Assembly (NCBI GenBank): GCA_963573315.1
Contig: OY752150.1
Location: forward strand, 868,001 to 932,000
Reading direction: 5' to 3'
Length of the DNA stretch: 64,000 nt
Origin: Entomortierella parvispora
Lineage: Eukaryota > Mortierellomycota > Mortierellomycetes > Mortierellales > Mortierellaceae
Below, one piece after another: positions 12,217 to 24,217 of this stretch. The notes beneath the pieces are model-generated. The model searched no databases. It was not told the origin of the DNA and saw nothing but the letters and a program-made list of their open reading frames with translations. Made by a program: the position numbers and the translations under genes. The first letter of the stretch is position 1; every line of letters begins with the position of its first letter.

Positions 12217-13218
12217 ATGACCGCCGCATCTACCTCAGATACCCCTAATGTCCCCACTCTCGACCAGTCAAAGAAGACTGGTCTGGGCTATGTCCTTCGA
12301 TCCATCTCCTTCTCGCACTACAACGAAAAGGCTCGCTGGGCCTTGGATTACTACAAGGTTCCTTACGTCGAGTACCGCTCCTTGCCGATCTGTCATATCT
12401 TCTCAATGTTTACCCACCGAGCTAAGGAACGTCCCGCGTCTGGCGGCAGCAGCTTTGTGACCCCTCACCTCACAGCAACACCTCTGAAGGAACCTACCAA
12501 ATCCTCGGCTCCAATTGAGGCCGTTATCCTGAACGACTCTACAAAAATTCTTCAGTTCCTTTCAAGCCAGTACGCCGCTCCACCGAACATGGAAACCAAA
12601 ATAGACACAACAAAAGAGACAGCACCCACGAACCTGTACACTGACGATGAGGCGACGGCTGCAAAGATTTTGTCTCTGGAGGAGCGGTTCGACAAGATGA
12701 TCGGTCCCCACATCCGTCGGTACATGTACTATGAACTCTTGCTCAAGAGTCCTAGCTCTGTGGGTCGATCCATGGGTCAGCATGAGAACGCAGGTTCTTT
12801 GCAAGTCTTTGTTTGGACCTTGTTCTTTCCCTTGATCCGGTGGATTTTGGTCAACTTTCTTCACATCAACGAAGTCTCGGCCATGCGTTCCAAGGACATC
12901 CTGAAGCGGGAGTTTGAGCATATCTCGAGGGTTCTGGAGTCGGGCCCACCAGGACCGGCGTACTTGATCGGGAACAAGTTTACGGCGGCCGATTTGACAT
13001 TGGCGAGCTTGGGTGGCTTGATCGTTGGCGTGAATGAGGAGGAGGGCTATGGTGCCTGGATCCCCAAGAAGGAGAGCTTGAGGCCGGAGGCGGCAGCATT
13101 CTGCGACGAACTGAAAGGAACAACGGCAGGCCAACACATCATCGAGTGCTACAAGTTGCATCGTGGGACGAAGGCGCCCGGTTCGCGGTATGGATTTAGT
13201 CTGTTTGGCCTGTGGTAG
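12217..13218 (+). CDS. Glutathione S-transferase-like protein
   Basis: Intronless 333-aa protein with a thioredoxin-like GST N-domain: YVLRSISFSHYNEKARWALD is the canonical strand-loop-helix start, with SFSHYNEKAR where GSTs place the catalytic Ser/Tyr/Cys. A low-complexity insert (about 65-95) interrupts the N-domain before EAVILNDSTKILQFL, the usual glutathione gamma-Glu binding region. The all-helical C-domain runs from about 140, includes the hydrophobic segment FFPLIRWILVNFLHI and ends with PAYLIGNKFTAADLTLASLG, the N-capping box typical of GST C-domains. The start ATG lies directly after CAGTCGCC. Substrate unknown; detoxification or a redox role is inference. Confidence 0.88.
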   Translation: MTAASTSDTPNVPTLDQSKKTGLGYVLRSISFSHYNEKARWALDYYKVPYVEYRSLPICHIFSMFTHRAKERPASGGSSFVTPHLTATPLKEPTKSSAPIEAVILNDSTKILQFLSSQYAAPPNMETKIDTTKETAPTNLYTDDEATAAKILSLEERFDKMIGPHIRRYMYYELLLKSPSSVGRSMGQHENAGSLQVFVWTLFFPLIRWILVNFLHINEVSAMRSKDILKREFEHISRVLESGPPGPAYLIGNKFTAADLTLASLGGLIVGVNEEEGYGAWIPKKESLRPEAAAFCDELKGTTAGQHIIECYKLHRGTKAPGSRYGFSLFGLW

Positions 13219-13963
13219 ACGTTCTTGACCTGCCTGTCTGTCTTGTGTGGGGAAAAGGGAAAGGAAAACGAGGCGAGATGATGCGAGATGCATGATGGTC
13301 ACACAGGAAGTGAATAAAAAAAGTCCCCATGGTGAACAGGACAACAAGCAACAAAGCAACAGGGAGCAACAAAGCAACAAGGAGCAACAAGCGTCATTGG
13401 GAAAGAAAGCAGCCAAGCCCAGTGAGGAGGACATGATTTGTTTTTCTTTCTTTTTTGCATGGTCAGGAAGCGGTGGTCTGTTGCAGAGAGAGAGAGGGCT
13501 GGGACCCATGCACAAAACCCTTTTTTTTCTATTTCCTTCTTGCTTCTCTCTCTTTTCTTGCACATTCTCTCTCATTCCTTTCCAGCTCTTCCCTTTTTTC
13601 CTCTCTTTCTTCACTCCCCTCGTCTCCCCTCCTCACTCCCTCACTCCCTCACTCTCCCTTTTTCACTCGCCCCTCCCTCCCCTCCTCTACTCACCCACAC
13701 CTATACGTGAACTCTCTCCCGTTTGCCCGCTCCACACGATACTAGTCACAGGTATGAATGAGGTCAGCAGCCCCCACCTCCGCGGCTAGAAAAGTCGTTC
13801 GCCACGCGGTTCTTCCCTCGGAATGCTGCCAGGAGGACGCCTTGGGCTTTACGAATGCATCGTCGGAAGAGACAAGGCCATGCCTGCAATACCTCAACGG
13901 CCCAACTAACCAACGCAATATTGTATGCGCATTATACCTTGTCCTCACAGATAACACTTCGCC
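13219..13963. other. Intergenic region with C/T-rich leader
   Basis: Contains the GST 3' UTR, a short imperfect repeat built on GCAACAAAG and GGAGCAACAA (about 13345-13395) and a strongly pyrimidine-rich tract (13510-13700) before the PH-domain gene. No gene is visible. Confidence 0.55.
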
Positions 13964-16571
13964 ATGATACAGACGCACACTGCAAGTGAGAATGCTCTAC
14001 AGCCACGTCAGCAACAACACCAGCACTCGCCCCCTTCGCCACCCTCACAGCAACAGCAGCAGTACTTGCAAGCAGGGACAACTTCACCTGGGGTCACCTT
14101 CTCGGACGACCAATACGAACAATATGACTCTGACATTGACAACGACATGGAACTCGGACCCTCAAGGGAGACCCTGCAGGAAGGCCAAATCGTCAAGTCT
14201 GGGTACCTTCACAAGAAAGGTGAACGCATCAAGGTAAATGAATGATTTATTTTAGTTCATGGCATAGCTCGCTGGACGTCTGGCTAGCTTTTTTACAACG
14301 GACAATTATAATTTTGCTGCCTGTGAGCATCAAAGATCACTCTCACGGGAAAAGAAAGAAAGAGAGAGAGGGGGGCACCGGACAAGATGGAGAACCACAG
14401 AGACGGGCCAAGTGTGGTGTGCGTGTGCCCGTCGAGGGAGAGAGCAAGGGATGGACGGACAAAAAAGATATAAAAAGCTCAATGGGCAACGAAAAAAAAA
14501 TACAGTGAGCCACGTATTTGACCCTCTCTTTATGATATTGGGCTCGCACTCGTGGTCTGGGGAACCAACGTGTTCATCGTCACTTCACCATACCACAATC
14601 ATTCCTCTCACCGAGGAGGAGCTAACGACTGGATAGCCCTTCAGTAAAAGATTCCTACTCATACTAACAATGAATCGATCTTGTCTTTCGCGTTTGATTG
14701 TAGATCTGGAAAAAGAGGTGGTTCGTCCTTCGGACTTCTAAACTGGCATACTATAAAGACAGCAAGGTATAGAAGGACGACCGGATGCTCTCTGCCTTTC
14801 TATGCCTCCGAGCTTGAGCGCGCACAATGCCCGAATGGTTTGCAGTAAAAGCTAACTGGACTTGTTTTTCCAACTCTTCTAACAGGAGTACGAACTACTC
14901 CGGATTGTCGATATCAGGGATGTTCACAGGGCAGCAGAGGTCGTTGTCAAGAACAGGACAGGTGTCTTTGTCATCCTGACACCAAAGAGAACCTTCACAG
15001 TCCAAGCCGACAGCGTCGCAGACATGGAGGAGTGGATCAAGGCCATCAACCACACAAAAGATCGATATGAACTCACGTCCAGCTCAGACATTGATTCCTT
15101 CTCTGGATCAACTCCACAACTGCTGGATCCCCTTCAGTCGAATTCCGCATCTCAGTCTCGGACAATACCCCCGTCACCATTGTCGGCAAAGCCCGAATTG
15201 GCCAAACAGGGCTCGGGTGCATTTTTACAAAGACGACAACAACCTCACCAGCTCTCGCTTTCAGACCCTGGCTTATTGACCGGTGCAGAGGCAGGCGCCG
15301 GCGCTGGCTCGAGTGGCCTGAGCTCTCCACGACATATGTCACCCCCAACCTCATCACCTCTCTCTCGCCCATCTGAGACACACCATGGCAACAGTAATAA
15401 TAATAATAACAGTCATAGGGTCTCTGGCCTGTCGTTAGGTCTAATGAGCCAGTCTATGGGTCAGATGCCGTCGGGATCGATTTCACCTCTTGCCAACAAC
15501 AATGGACCGATCACAAACACAACCAGGGTACTGCAGCAACCGCAGAGGAACGACCCCAGTGGAGGGCTCTCTTTGATCACTTCTGGCACACAGGCCATCC
15601 GTGTCGGCGGCAGCTCTTCACCGGCATCACCGCCCCGCAATGGTTTCGGTGGTAACAATGAAGATGGAGAAGGACCCCTGGCCAACTCGTTCTCGTCCAA
15701 TTACTCCCTTAATAATGTCCCTGGTACTCCGTCGTCACTGGGAGGCTATGGCTCTGGCGGAGATCAATTTGGGACGAGCACGAACGCGAACAACCTTGCA
15801 TCATCTGAGGAAGAGGAAGATGACGGAGTAGTGGACGACCCTTGTTTCTTGGAGGCCGGTCGGGTTGCAGCAGCAGCCAACATGCCTGGATCAGGATTAG
15901 TGACCAATGAGCAACTGGAGAGCAAGGTAGTGCGGCAAGGATATTTGCTCAAGCTCGGCAACACTTACAAGACTTGGCGCAAGAAATGGTTTGTTCTCCG
16001 TGGCGACAAGCTGACGTATTACAAGAACCAAAAGGAATACCAACCCCATGGCATCATCCCACTCTCGACCATTATCGACTGCCTCCAGACGGATCCAGTT
16101 TCAAAGCACAAACAATACTGCCTTCGGATCGTGACCTCGAAGCGGAGCTTTGTCTGTTGTGCACCCGATGAAGACACTCTGTTGCAGTGGCTGGATGCTC
16201 TCCATGTGGAATGTGCTCGAGTGGCAAGAGAGAAGGAGCTGCAGGATCAAGACCCGTCACCACTGGCTCCCCCTCTCACTGGCGCCCATCATACAGACCC
16301 GAATGACATGGATGACTCTGTACTGTCGGATCCCCGAGCCATGGGTCGGACCCACCATGCCTCACATCAATCTCAACATCCCATACCCTCCTCTCTTCCC
16401 AGATCAGGGTCTTCTTCCCTTTTGAAACAAGCATCCTCCGCGACATCGAATGCAAACTCTAACGCGGGTCCAAGCGTGACGTTCCAGATTCCCCAGTCCT
16501 CGACCGTCTCATCCTCTCCACCATTCCACCCATCCTCGCATAGTCCACCTGTTGTCACTTTCAGCACTTGA
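13964..16571 (+). CDS. Tandem PH-domain protein
   Basis: 672-aa protein from exons 13964-14233, 14704-14766 and 14886-16571, all phase 0. The N-terminal 70 residues are Gln/Ser/Pro-rich. PH domain 1 (about 77-170) begins VKSGYLHKKGERIK, continues in the small second exon as IWKKRWFVLRTSKLAYYKD and closes with DSVADMEEWIKAIN. A disordered linker rich in Ser, Pro, Gly and Asn, ~270 residues long, follows. PH domain 2 (about 420-520) begins VVRQGYLLKLGNTYKTWRKK and ends EDTLLQWLDALHVECAR; its K-X-W-R-K-K-W-F-V-L-R loop fits phosphoinositide binding. The C-terminal tail is disordered. A lipid-binding adaptor or cortical scaffold is the likely role; the target lipid is not predictable. The first intron is long (470 nt). 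Confidence 0.92.
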
Positions 16572-17004
16572 GAACACTAAAAATAAAAAAGTGAAAAAAA
16601 GGTACAATAATTACAATAATTACAATAATTACTCTTTTTTTTTTTTTTTGTTAATTGTTTTTTTATTTGCAAGTGTAGGTGGATGAATAGATGAGCACAT
16701 GAGAAAATGGGATGGGGGATATGGGATATATGGAGGAGATGGGAGAGAAGCGAAAGGGGGAGAAAAAAAAGAATGCAAGAGAACAAACACGACACAGAAA
16801 GAAGAAGAAGAAATGCCAAAAGATGCGAAAACTGTAAAAAGGAAAAAAAAAAAGTAGTAGAAATGATACAAGCTACACAAGGGAGCAACAAAAGAATGAA
16901 AACCTTGGCAAGAGTAGGGAGTAAGAAAAAGAGAGAGAGAGAGAGAGAGAAAAAGAAATAGTCAAAACAGCCAGTCAGTCGAGTCCAACACCTTAAACAC
17001 TTTT
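16572..17004. other. Convergent 3' intergenic region
   Basis: Holds the 3' ends of the PH gene and the SFP1-like gene. Features are a tandem CAATAATTA run (16605-16632), a 16-base T-run near 16636 and a GA dinucleotide run near 16931-16950. The frames through it are low-complexity; no gene is seen. Confidence 0.6.
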
Positions 17005-19579
17005 TTACATTGGATGAGATCTTTGCTGTTGCAGTTGTTGTTGCAGATGCAGTTGATGTTGCAATTGCTGCAATTGATGCTGCTGCTGCCGCTGTTGTTC
17101 CACCGTCACGGCAGCCAAGGCAGCGGTGAGGGTCGAGACCTGTGAGATGCCTGTAGGGGATCGAGGCTGGGCCGAGGACAATGTGGGCGAAAGCGAAGAA
17201 GGTGTTGCGATGCCTGCCAATCCAATCAGAGAATGTGCTCCAGTTTGGATCGAAAGTGGGTGTTGGTTTGTGTTCAATCCCGGCAGCGTTGCCCGACTGA
17301 GCACAGGTGAGGTCATTGGCGTAACATCGGTTGAAAACACATTTCCATCGCCCCCACGATATGAAGTCATGTTGTTGAGATTACTGGGCATGCCTGAGTG
17401 AGTACCGGTGGCAGCGAACGCAGGCGCCAAAATAGGGCTTGAATTAGGGCTCGAGTCGGGTGTATGATCTGTTGGGGGGGAGAGTCTCTGAGCAGCCGTG
17501 CTGCTGTTGGCGGCAGAAGCCATAATGGCTGCGGCTGCTGCCATCATATTGGGATCGTTCTTGACCGCTGCGATCGCCGCTGCTGCTGCCATGGCTGCCT
17601 GGCTCACATTTCCGCCTTCCAGAGTTGCCAATCCAGGAATGTTGGCATGCAAGGCAGCGGCCAGGTTCGGGTGCGAATGCTCAATGTGATACTTGAGTCC
17701 GTTCAAGTTCTTGTAGCATTTACCACACTCAAGAAAAGTACACCGGTAAGGCTTGGCGTTCAGCTTGTCCTCTTCTGTCGCGCCTGGCGTGGAGCAGTGA
17801 CCGTGCTGATTGTGGTACTTGAGTCCATTGGGATTCTTGTAGGCCTTGTCACATCCCTCGACTAGACAGCGGTAGGGCTTGTCTGCACCTGAAGATCCTG
17901 GTTTACCAATACTCTCCATGATGCTCATAATTTCTTCTCGTTTCCTGATCAATTCCTCAGCCGCCTTGACATATTGAGGTGATCCGACCTCGCCACAATT
18001 CTGCAACATTCCTTGTTGAATCGCATGTTCCAGGTAACCCGTCACCGTATTCACGACCTCGTCCTGCGCCTTGGCAGCGGCAGAAGACAACGCACTGGTG
18101 CTGCTACCGGACAGAGTTGATTCTTTGCCTGAAGATGTTGGTGGTAAGGCCAGTCCCGCAATGCCGTTGCTCCGATTCGTCTTTGAGTTTGAGGAAGCAG
18201 AGGTACTCGTCGTGGTGGTTGTTGAGCCAGATACAGAGGTGGCAGAAGGCGTCAGCGTGACAAGGTTTGAAAACTTTTTGGACATGGGGCTGTGGGTATC
18301 ATAGGAGGTGGAGTAGGCCGAGAGATCTCTTTTTTTGCTAACCAGATTGGAGAACTCTGCCTGAGCAGCTGTTCTGAGGATCGAGTTTGGAAAAGCAGAG
18401 ATGGCATCGTCGTGCGAAAACCCAGAATCATCCGAGTAAAGATCTGACATGGTAACACCTCCACTGGCATTCCCGTTCCCGTTGTTCTTTTTCTTGTTTG
18501 CGTTCAGAAGCGAGAGCGGGGTATGCTTTTGCTGCTGCTGAAGTTGATGGCTAGCTGTCAGCGCGGCCACAGTGGCGGCTGCGGCAGCAGTAGCAGAGGA
18601 GGAAGAGCCGTTCTTCAGAGGGTGTTGCTGGTTGTTGCTGTTGCTACCGTTGATGTTGCTGCCATGATATCCATTGCTGAGCGATCGACTTGCACTCAAG
18701 GTTGTGTCGGAAGCACCAGTGGACCATCCATCCTCGTCCGTGAATCCTGCGGGCACAGGATGGCCGTTGTCGTCGTCTTCTTCAAAACGCACGTGAGCCT
18801 CTTCATAGTGCTGCAGGAGCGCATGAAGATCGCCCAATGTGAGGCCACAACAAGAAAAGTTTTTACAGTAGTTGTCCTCCAGATCCCGTTGGTAGACGTC
18901 TCCTCGTCGTGGGGATGAACTGTAATCGTGGATCGCAAGGCTGTGTTTTTTCAATTAGAGAGCAAAATGGTCCAAGAGAAGGTTAGGGAGAGCCGACTAC
19001 ATGGGCAGGATGGATAAACCCTAGAACATCACTCCTTCGTTGTTGTTTGCCTCCCCCTCTCTTTTTGTTTGTCCTCCTAAACGGACATCCACATGGCACA
19101 ACAGCAGACGCAGAGGTGTGTCTGGCAGTCTAGATAGCAGGCTGACAAATCTGGGTCATGGCTGCGAACGTGCATATGGTTGGACCTTTCCCAAAGCATA
19201 AAGACCCGAGACAGCACAATGAATGAAATGAGCAAACAGCGATGACAAAGAATACGTACTCGGACTGCTGTGGCGACTGGCCGTAAGGGAAGGGTGCGAA
19301 GAATGACGGTCTCCGGAGCTGTGCTGAATGGAACGAGCCAACGGAGAGTACGAGGGAGGGTCGGCGAAGGGCGGCGGCAGCGGCCAAGGCGCCGGGATTG
19401 AACGGGGAGGATGCAGCGGAGGAGGAGGAGAGCGGAGTGTGGTTGTGGTTGTGGTGATTGGGATGAGCCAGGGCGGCGGTGGACGAATGCGAGGAGGAGG
19501 TGGAGGCGGAGGCGGAGGGGGCGAAGGCGGAGTGCGACGCCGAGATGTTGATGCTCGGGGTAGGGATGGTTGTTGGCAT
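17005..19579 (-). CDS. SFP1-like C2H2 zinc-finger transcription factor
   Basis: Nuclear regulator resembling yeast Sfp1, which controls ribosomal protein and ribosome biogenesis genes under TOR. Exons on minus: 19579-19260 and 18940-17005 (751 aa); the 319-nt intron splits an Asp codon. Exon 1 is Ser/His/Pro-rich with RRPSLVLSVGSFHSAQ. Exon 2 starts with a conserved Cys/His module (about 132-157), CKNFSCCGLTLGDLHALLQH then YEEAHV, characteristic of Sfp1 relatives. Two C2H2 fingers follow: one near 461-490 (KPYRCLVEGCDKAYKN) and one near 503-530 (KPYRCTFLECGKCYKN), both with the NGLKYH core. Ala/Gln runs and a Gln/His/Leu-rich tail end the protein. The exon 1 start is the only ATG consistent with the splice phase. 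Ortholog function is inferred, not shown. Confidence 0.88.
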
Positions 19580-19704
19580 TCTTGTTTGAAGGATGAGGAC
19601 GAGCGAGCTCTTCCGGCTGTGCGGGATGGGGGGATGAGTTGGATGGGATGGAATAGGATGGGATGGGATGAGCGGAGTGAAAGCGAGGCGAAGAGAAAAC
19701 GGAA

Positions 19705-19739
<35 letters not shown>

Positions 19740-20015
19740 AAGAGGAGAGAGCAAACAATGAATTGAATGAAGATGAAAGAATGGATGGGGGGAATCACAC
19801 TCACCCTTCTGGGTGCGTGGTGGGTTCAGACGTGTGCAGTGTGCAGCAGAGTGTGCAATGGACGAGAGAAACGAACGACCCGACTCAGAGCCAACCACAT
19901 GGCGGCGGAGAAAGACAGAAATACATACTGTAGTCCGCGTCATGTGATCCGGCCACTTGCTCTGCCTGTTTCCTTCATTGTATTGCCACGTTGGCCTAGC
20001 AAGGTCGTCATTCAC

Positions 20016-20049
<34 letters not shown>

Positions 20050-20423
20050 TGCTGCTTGCTATACCTATTCCTCGTCAAAACGGGAACAAAGGAGCAATGA
20101 TAGAAAAGAACCCTGCCGTAGAATTATTTGCTCGCGTGGTATGGCGGCCAAACATCATTCCTGTGTTGCACAAAAGCTGCTTTGGCTCACGAAACGCGTC
20201 ACGGCCACTTTATCCATTTGCTCAACGCGTTCGTTCCCATCCCGCCTGGCAGGTCTATCTATCGTGACCCTCGCCCGTGCCGTCTTTTCGCCCCGCTTCC
20301 AGTTCACATGAGGATCCTTCAGTGCGACGACCATGGTGCATGAGCATCGTTCACTTTTCCTGTTGGTCTTGCTCTCTGCACTTTTTGTTTTCTTCTTTAT
20401 TCTTGTCAACTCGTCCAAAAAAA
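19580..20423. promoter_or_regulatory. Divergent promoter region with GA/CT repeats
   Basis: 844 bp between the SFP1-like gene (minus) and the orphan at 20424 (plus). Contains a GA dinucleotide run at about 19711-19740, a GGGAT-type pentamer repeat around 19628-19672, a C10 run then a CT run at about 20017-20049. Such GA/CT tracts often lie in nucleosome-depleted fungal promoters. No coding exon is convincing here. Confidence 0.55.
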
Positions 20424-22883
20424 ATGCCTGCTCTCGCGAGAAGAAATACAATCCACCAACACCACCCAAGCCATGTTGAAGTTTATGATGTTGCCACCAC
20501 AAATCCGTTCCTGGGCTCTTCTTCTGAAGAAAACGAGCATCACTTCCCCTCGTCTTCCTCTCAACCATCAGACCAAGACCAGACTTTACAAGGCAAAAAT
20601 CCTTTTGCTTACACCCCCACCCTTTACATGCACGACAAAAATGACCCCGTCTTGCCGCTGAACCCTAATTCGAACGTCCCCTCCAAGCAACCAAAAGACA
20701 GGTCACGGAGAATGTCGCTTGACGCCTTTAAGGCTCCTTTTGGTTGGAACCGCCATCGCCGCGCGACCTGCACAGCATCGACCCCCACAGAGGCAAAAAG
20801 ACCTCAGTCCTCTCGATCACAGACTATCTTTGGATACTTTGACCAAGATGATGAAACGGTGCAAGTAGAAGAGATTCTGAAGACTGCTCTTTACCAAGAT
20901 TCAACTCGCCTCAAAGAAGGTCAGGAAGGCCCCCATACCCATCTGCCCGACGGAAGAACATCACCGTCATCACCACAAGCAATCCAAAAAGCGCCTCGAC
21001 CCGTTTCCTCCAACCCATTCCTCCAAGATGATGTGCGCATTCACCCTCTTGATCAGGACGACGACACTTCAACAAAAGGTTCGTTGAAACAACAGACAGA
21101 AGAGGCGGATGTGACTCCAGTAAAGTTCCCAGCCCGTCGGCGACATAGCGTGTTATCAGACTGGTCTATTGAGGACTGTCCGCAGCTGTTGACAGCACAC
21201 AAAAAACAGGAATCACAGCGGAAGCAACAACAACATCATCAACAACGAGAACCAAAGGTTTGAACGCCAAAAGATCCGACAAAGTCAAAATCAATTGTTC
21301 TCTGATCTCGGCCATTGACAGGTGATTCCCTTTTCTTTGTGTTCCTTGCTTGATAGGACATGTCAGTCTCGAAGAGTTCATTGACCAGGTCAGTGACGAT
21401 GAATAGCTATCCAGATGAATACCAACCACAGCATCGAAGACACTCTTCAGCAGCTGTGAACCCTCCGCCCAGTTCATCCTCGACATATCGTACACGCAGA
21501 AACACGGTTGTCCTGGGTAGGACTATGACAATGCATGGGTCAAGCCATAATAGTCCACAACGACCCTGGGACTCGGACCCATGGGATCAACAGAGGCAAG
21601 AAGCAGAGATTTTTCATACCGATGACCGAGCTTTCGCTTGCGCCATCGACAATAGGCCACAAGTCGCTAATGATATGACCCATGGCTTTGATCGTGACCA
21701 ACATTCGTTGTCCGTTAAAAGACCAGCTTCTTTGCGTAGGCGAGAATCGTGCTCGTACGCTCAGGATTTCAGCAGTCCCAACAGTGCCATCACCCGACCA
21801 CCTCGACCTTGGGTCAACACTGGCACCACTCGATCCACATCTTTAAAGTCCTTTGAGAGTCAAAATTCACCCCTGCATCAATCTTCTTCTGTGTACGATG
21901 ACGATCTCGAAGACAAAGTGTCCACAGGGCGATCCAATGCCCACGTGAGGCCCAAGGCCTCTGCGAAGCTCTACCGTGATGTCCAATTACGCCCCTATGG
22001 ACGAGAATTCGAGGACGATGATGAGGAAGAAGGAGGTGGTTTGGATGAGTTTGGCAATGAAAGTGGCGTGCATGATGGACGAGATCAGGATCATGCGTCA
22101 GTAGAAAGTGGATCTCGCTCTGCCATTGAAGACGATCAACTTTACTACAACGCCCTTACTCGCCAACTCACTCGCCATCCCTACGACGAAGAAGAAGGCT
22201 TTGATATCCACAGAGATGGACAGGAAGCGGGATACTCGCTCACTCAATACTGTCACAAGGATTCGATCTTTGGACAGAGTAACGGCAGTCTCACAAAGGG
22301 ATTCCAGGCCAGTTTTTACAAACTGATGGCCACCCACCAGGATGAGGAAGAGGATGACCCACATGATCGAGATGTCGCCTCTGGAAGTAGATCCTTTCGA
22401 TCTCGCCTGGGTGGAGTCGATGCTTCTTCATTTAGCCTTACAGGATCTGCACATTCATTCACATCCTCGTTCAGAGCACGTGTACGTTTGACACGGACAA
22501 AAACCGTTCTTCGGCAGATCAAGAAAAAAATTAGTACCGCGGCTCGAAACGTTATGACGGAGGCCAGTAAGGCGACGCTGAGCGTTGGGCCTTTTCTTGG
22601 CAAAAAGAGTAACAGCAACTCCTCGAGGCCCCCTCGCTCGACTTTGCCCACACAAGAGCCACCGACAGAAGAGAACGTAGATGACGAGTGCAACGCCTCC
22701 TACTATGATGAGGATGCTGATCCGTATAATGATCCGCTTGCCGCGCAACAGCAGCAACAGGAATATGGTGGACAACACGAGGTTTTCCCACATCATCATC
22801 AGGAGGCTCCTAACGCTGTGGATAATCGTCAAGGACGACAAGCAGGTCGTTTCTCTTTTTCCAATGCTGTCGCCACTCGATAA
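20424..22883 (+). CDS. Large disordered orphan protein
   Basis: I do not recognise this protein. Exons are 20424-21257 and 21357-22883 (786 aa), phase 0, with a clean 99-nt intron. It is polar and largely disordered, with two Asn-Pro-Phe motifs (NPFLG near 25 and NPFLQ near 220) and one NPFAYTP; NPF motifs bind EH domains in endocytic adaptors. RRRHSVLSDWSIED and RRHSSAAV look like basophilic kinase sites. The second half has acidic tracts (EDDDEEEGGG) and one conserved-looking basic, potentially amphipathic region near 650-700 (RARVRLTRTKTVLRQIKKK, then STAARNVMTEASKATLSVG). The tail is Gln/His-rich. No signal peptide or membrane span. A membrane-traffic adaptor is a guess from the NPF motifs. 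Confidence 0.8.
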
Positions 22884-23396
22884 CAAAATAATAAAATACA
22901 ATAGTCTAGGGCTTGCACACGCAACAAACAATTCTACACCGTGTGGTTTTGTCCATATCAGATCTCAGTTCAAGGGAAGGTTAGGATCCTCAAGCAGGGG
23001 TCTTGTGGACTTTACAACATTCGCCAATGTCGTCTGCAAAATTATTTCCATTTTGTCGTCGACACTTCATTGACGATGGGACCACGAGGACTTTTGCTAA
23101 TATCGTCAGGCCTGGTCCCTTTCCCCTCATCCCCCCTTGGAAAGGTGCAGTTGATTATCATCATGTTTTGTTTTTCTGGTTGTTGTGGTATTTTATTGAA
23201 GGCAGCATAGGTATTTTACAGAACAACACCGATACGAAAAAGAAAAAAAAATATAGTTGGGAGAGAGAGGATTGAAAGATCTTCACATCTCCTTCACGCG
23301 TGGCAAAAAAAACAAACTAGCCGACTCAGCGTGGGTTCAAAAGAGTATGTACAGTTTGAGGGGAAGAAGGAGGAGATGATGGCGGGTAAAAGTTCT
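22884..23396. other. Convergent intergenic region
   Basis: 3' UTRs of the orphan at 20424 and the small mitochondrial-type gene at 23397. AATAAAAT lies just after the stop at 22890. Short frames occur but none resembles a protein family. Confidence 0.55.
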
Positions 23397-24217
23397 TCAG
23401 TGCTTGACGAAGCGGGCCTCGCCATGATCAACATCACGATAGACGTGAATGGTTGCCTTGTCCTGCTTCAGGGCGCTCTGAGATTCAACCATGCGGATCG
23501 CATCGGAAGCGTACTGACTCAAGTTGGAAGTCGATGACTTTTCAAGCTGCAAGAGGAAGAAGAAAAAAAATGATGAGATGATTGGGATATTTGGTCAGCA
23601 ATTGAGAACTCTAGTGACAGAATCAGGCAAGCAAAAAAAAAAAAGGTGTGGCAGGCAAGGCCCTGAGCAATTGGATGTGTAACCATGGACGAGAAAAACT
23701 TGTCCGGGTCACTCTCTTTCTCCCTCCCTCCCTCATGCATGCATGCACAACAAGAAGGCAGAGGAAAAAAAAGAAGAGGAAAAGAAAGGGGGGGCGGACA
23801 GGAAAGAACAAACAGGGAGGAGCAGGAAAACGCGCGCGCATGCACGAATCAACCCGACAGGGCAGAACACATGTTTGCAAACTGTGTTCTCGTGTCAGGT
23901 GGGTTGTGTGTGTTTTTTTTGCGTTCCACTTTTGTGGAAAGTAACGTCCAATTTGTTGACTCTCACGGCCATACACTTCAAAGAAACACTCTTCTACCAC
24001 AGAAAAGGGGTCCCCTACATCCAATTGAATCTGTACAAATACTTACTTCGCGAGCGTTCTGCTCGAGTTTATCAGCCGACTGCTTGGCGTTCTCGGCCCA
24101 GGTACTTGACGAGTAGGCAGAGGGATGGGAGTTGTTGGCAAACGCGACGACAGGGATACGGGCCATAGAGACACGGGGAAGGCCCTTGGAGGCGACGGAG
24201 CGGATGAGGGTCGACAT
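23397..24217 (-). CDS. Small mitochondrial-type orphan protein
   Basis: 106-aa protein from exons 24217-24047 and 23546-23397 on minus, joined phase 0 over a 500-nt intron with donor GTAAGT and acceptor TTGCAG. The N-terminus MSTLIRSVASKGLPRVSMAR is basic, hydroxylated and lacks acids, as in mitochondrial presequences. The middle, TWAENAKQSADKLEQNARE, is helical and Ala/Gln/Lys-rich. The C-terminus ends HVYRDVDHGEARFVKH. I do not recognise a family. Both halves have protein-like composition, and the intron removes read-through sequence that looks non-coding. A conserved small matrix or inner-membrane-associated protein is inference. Confidence 0.75.
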
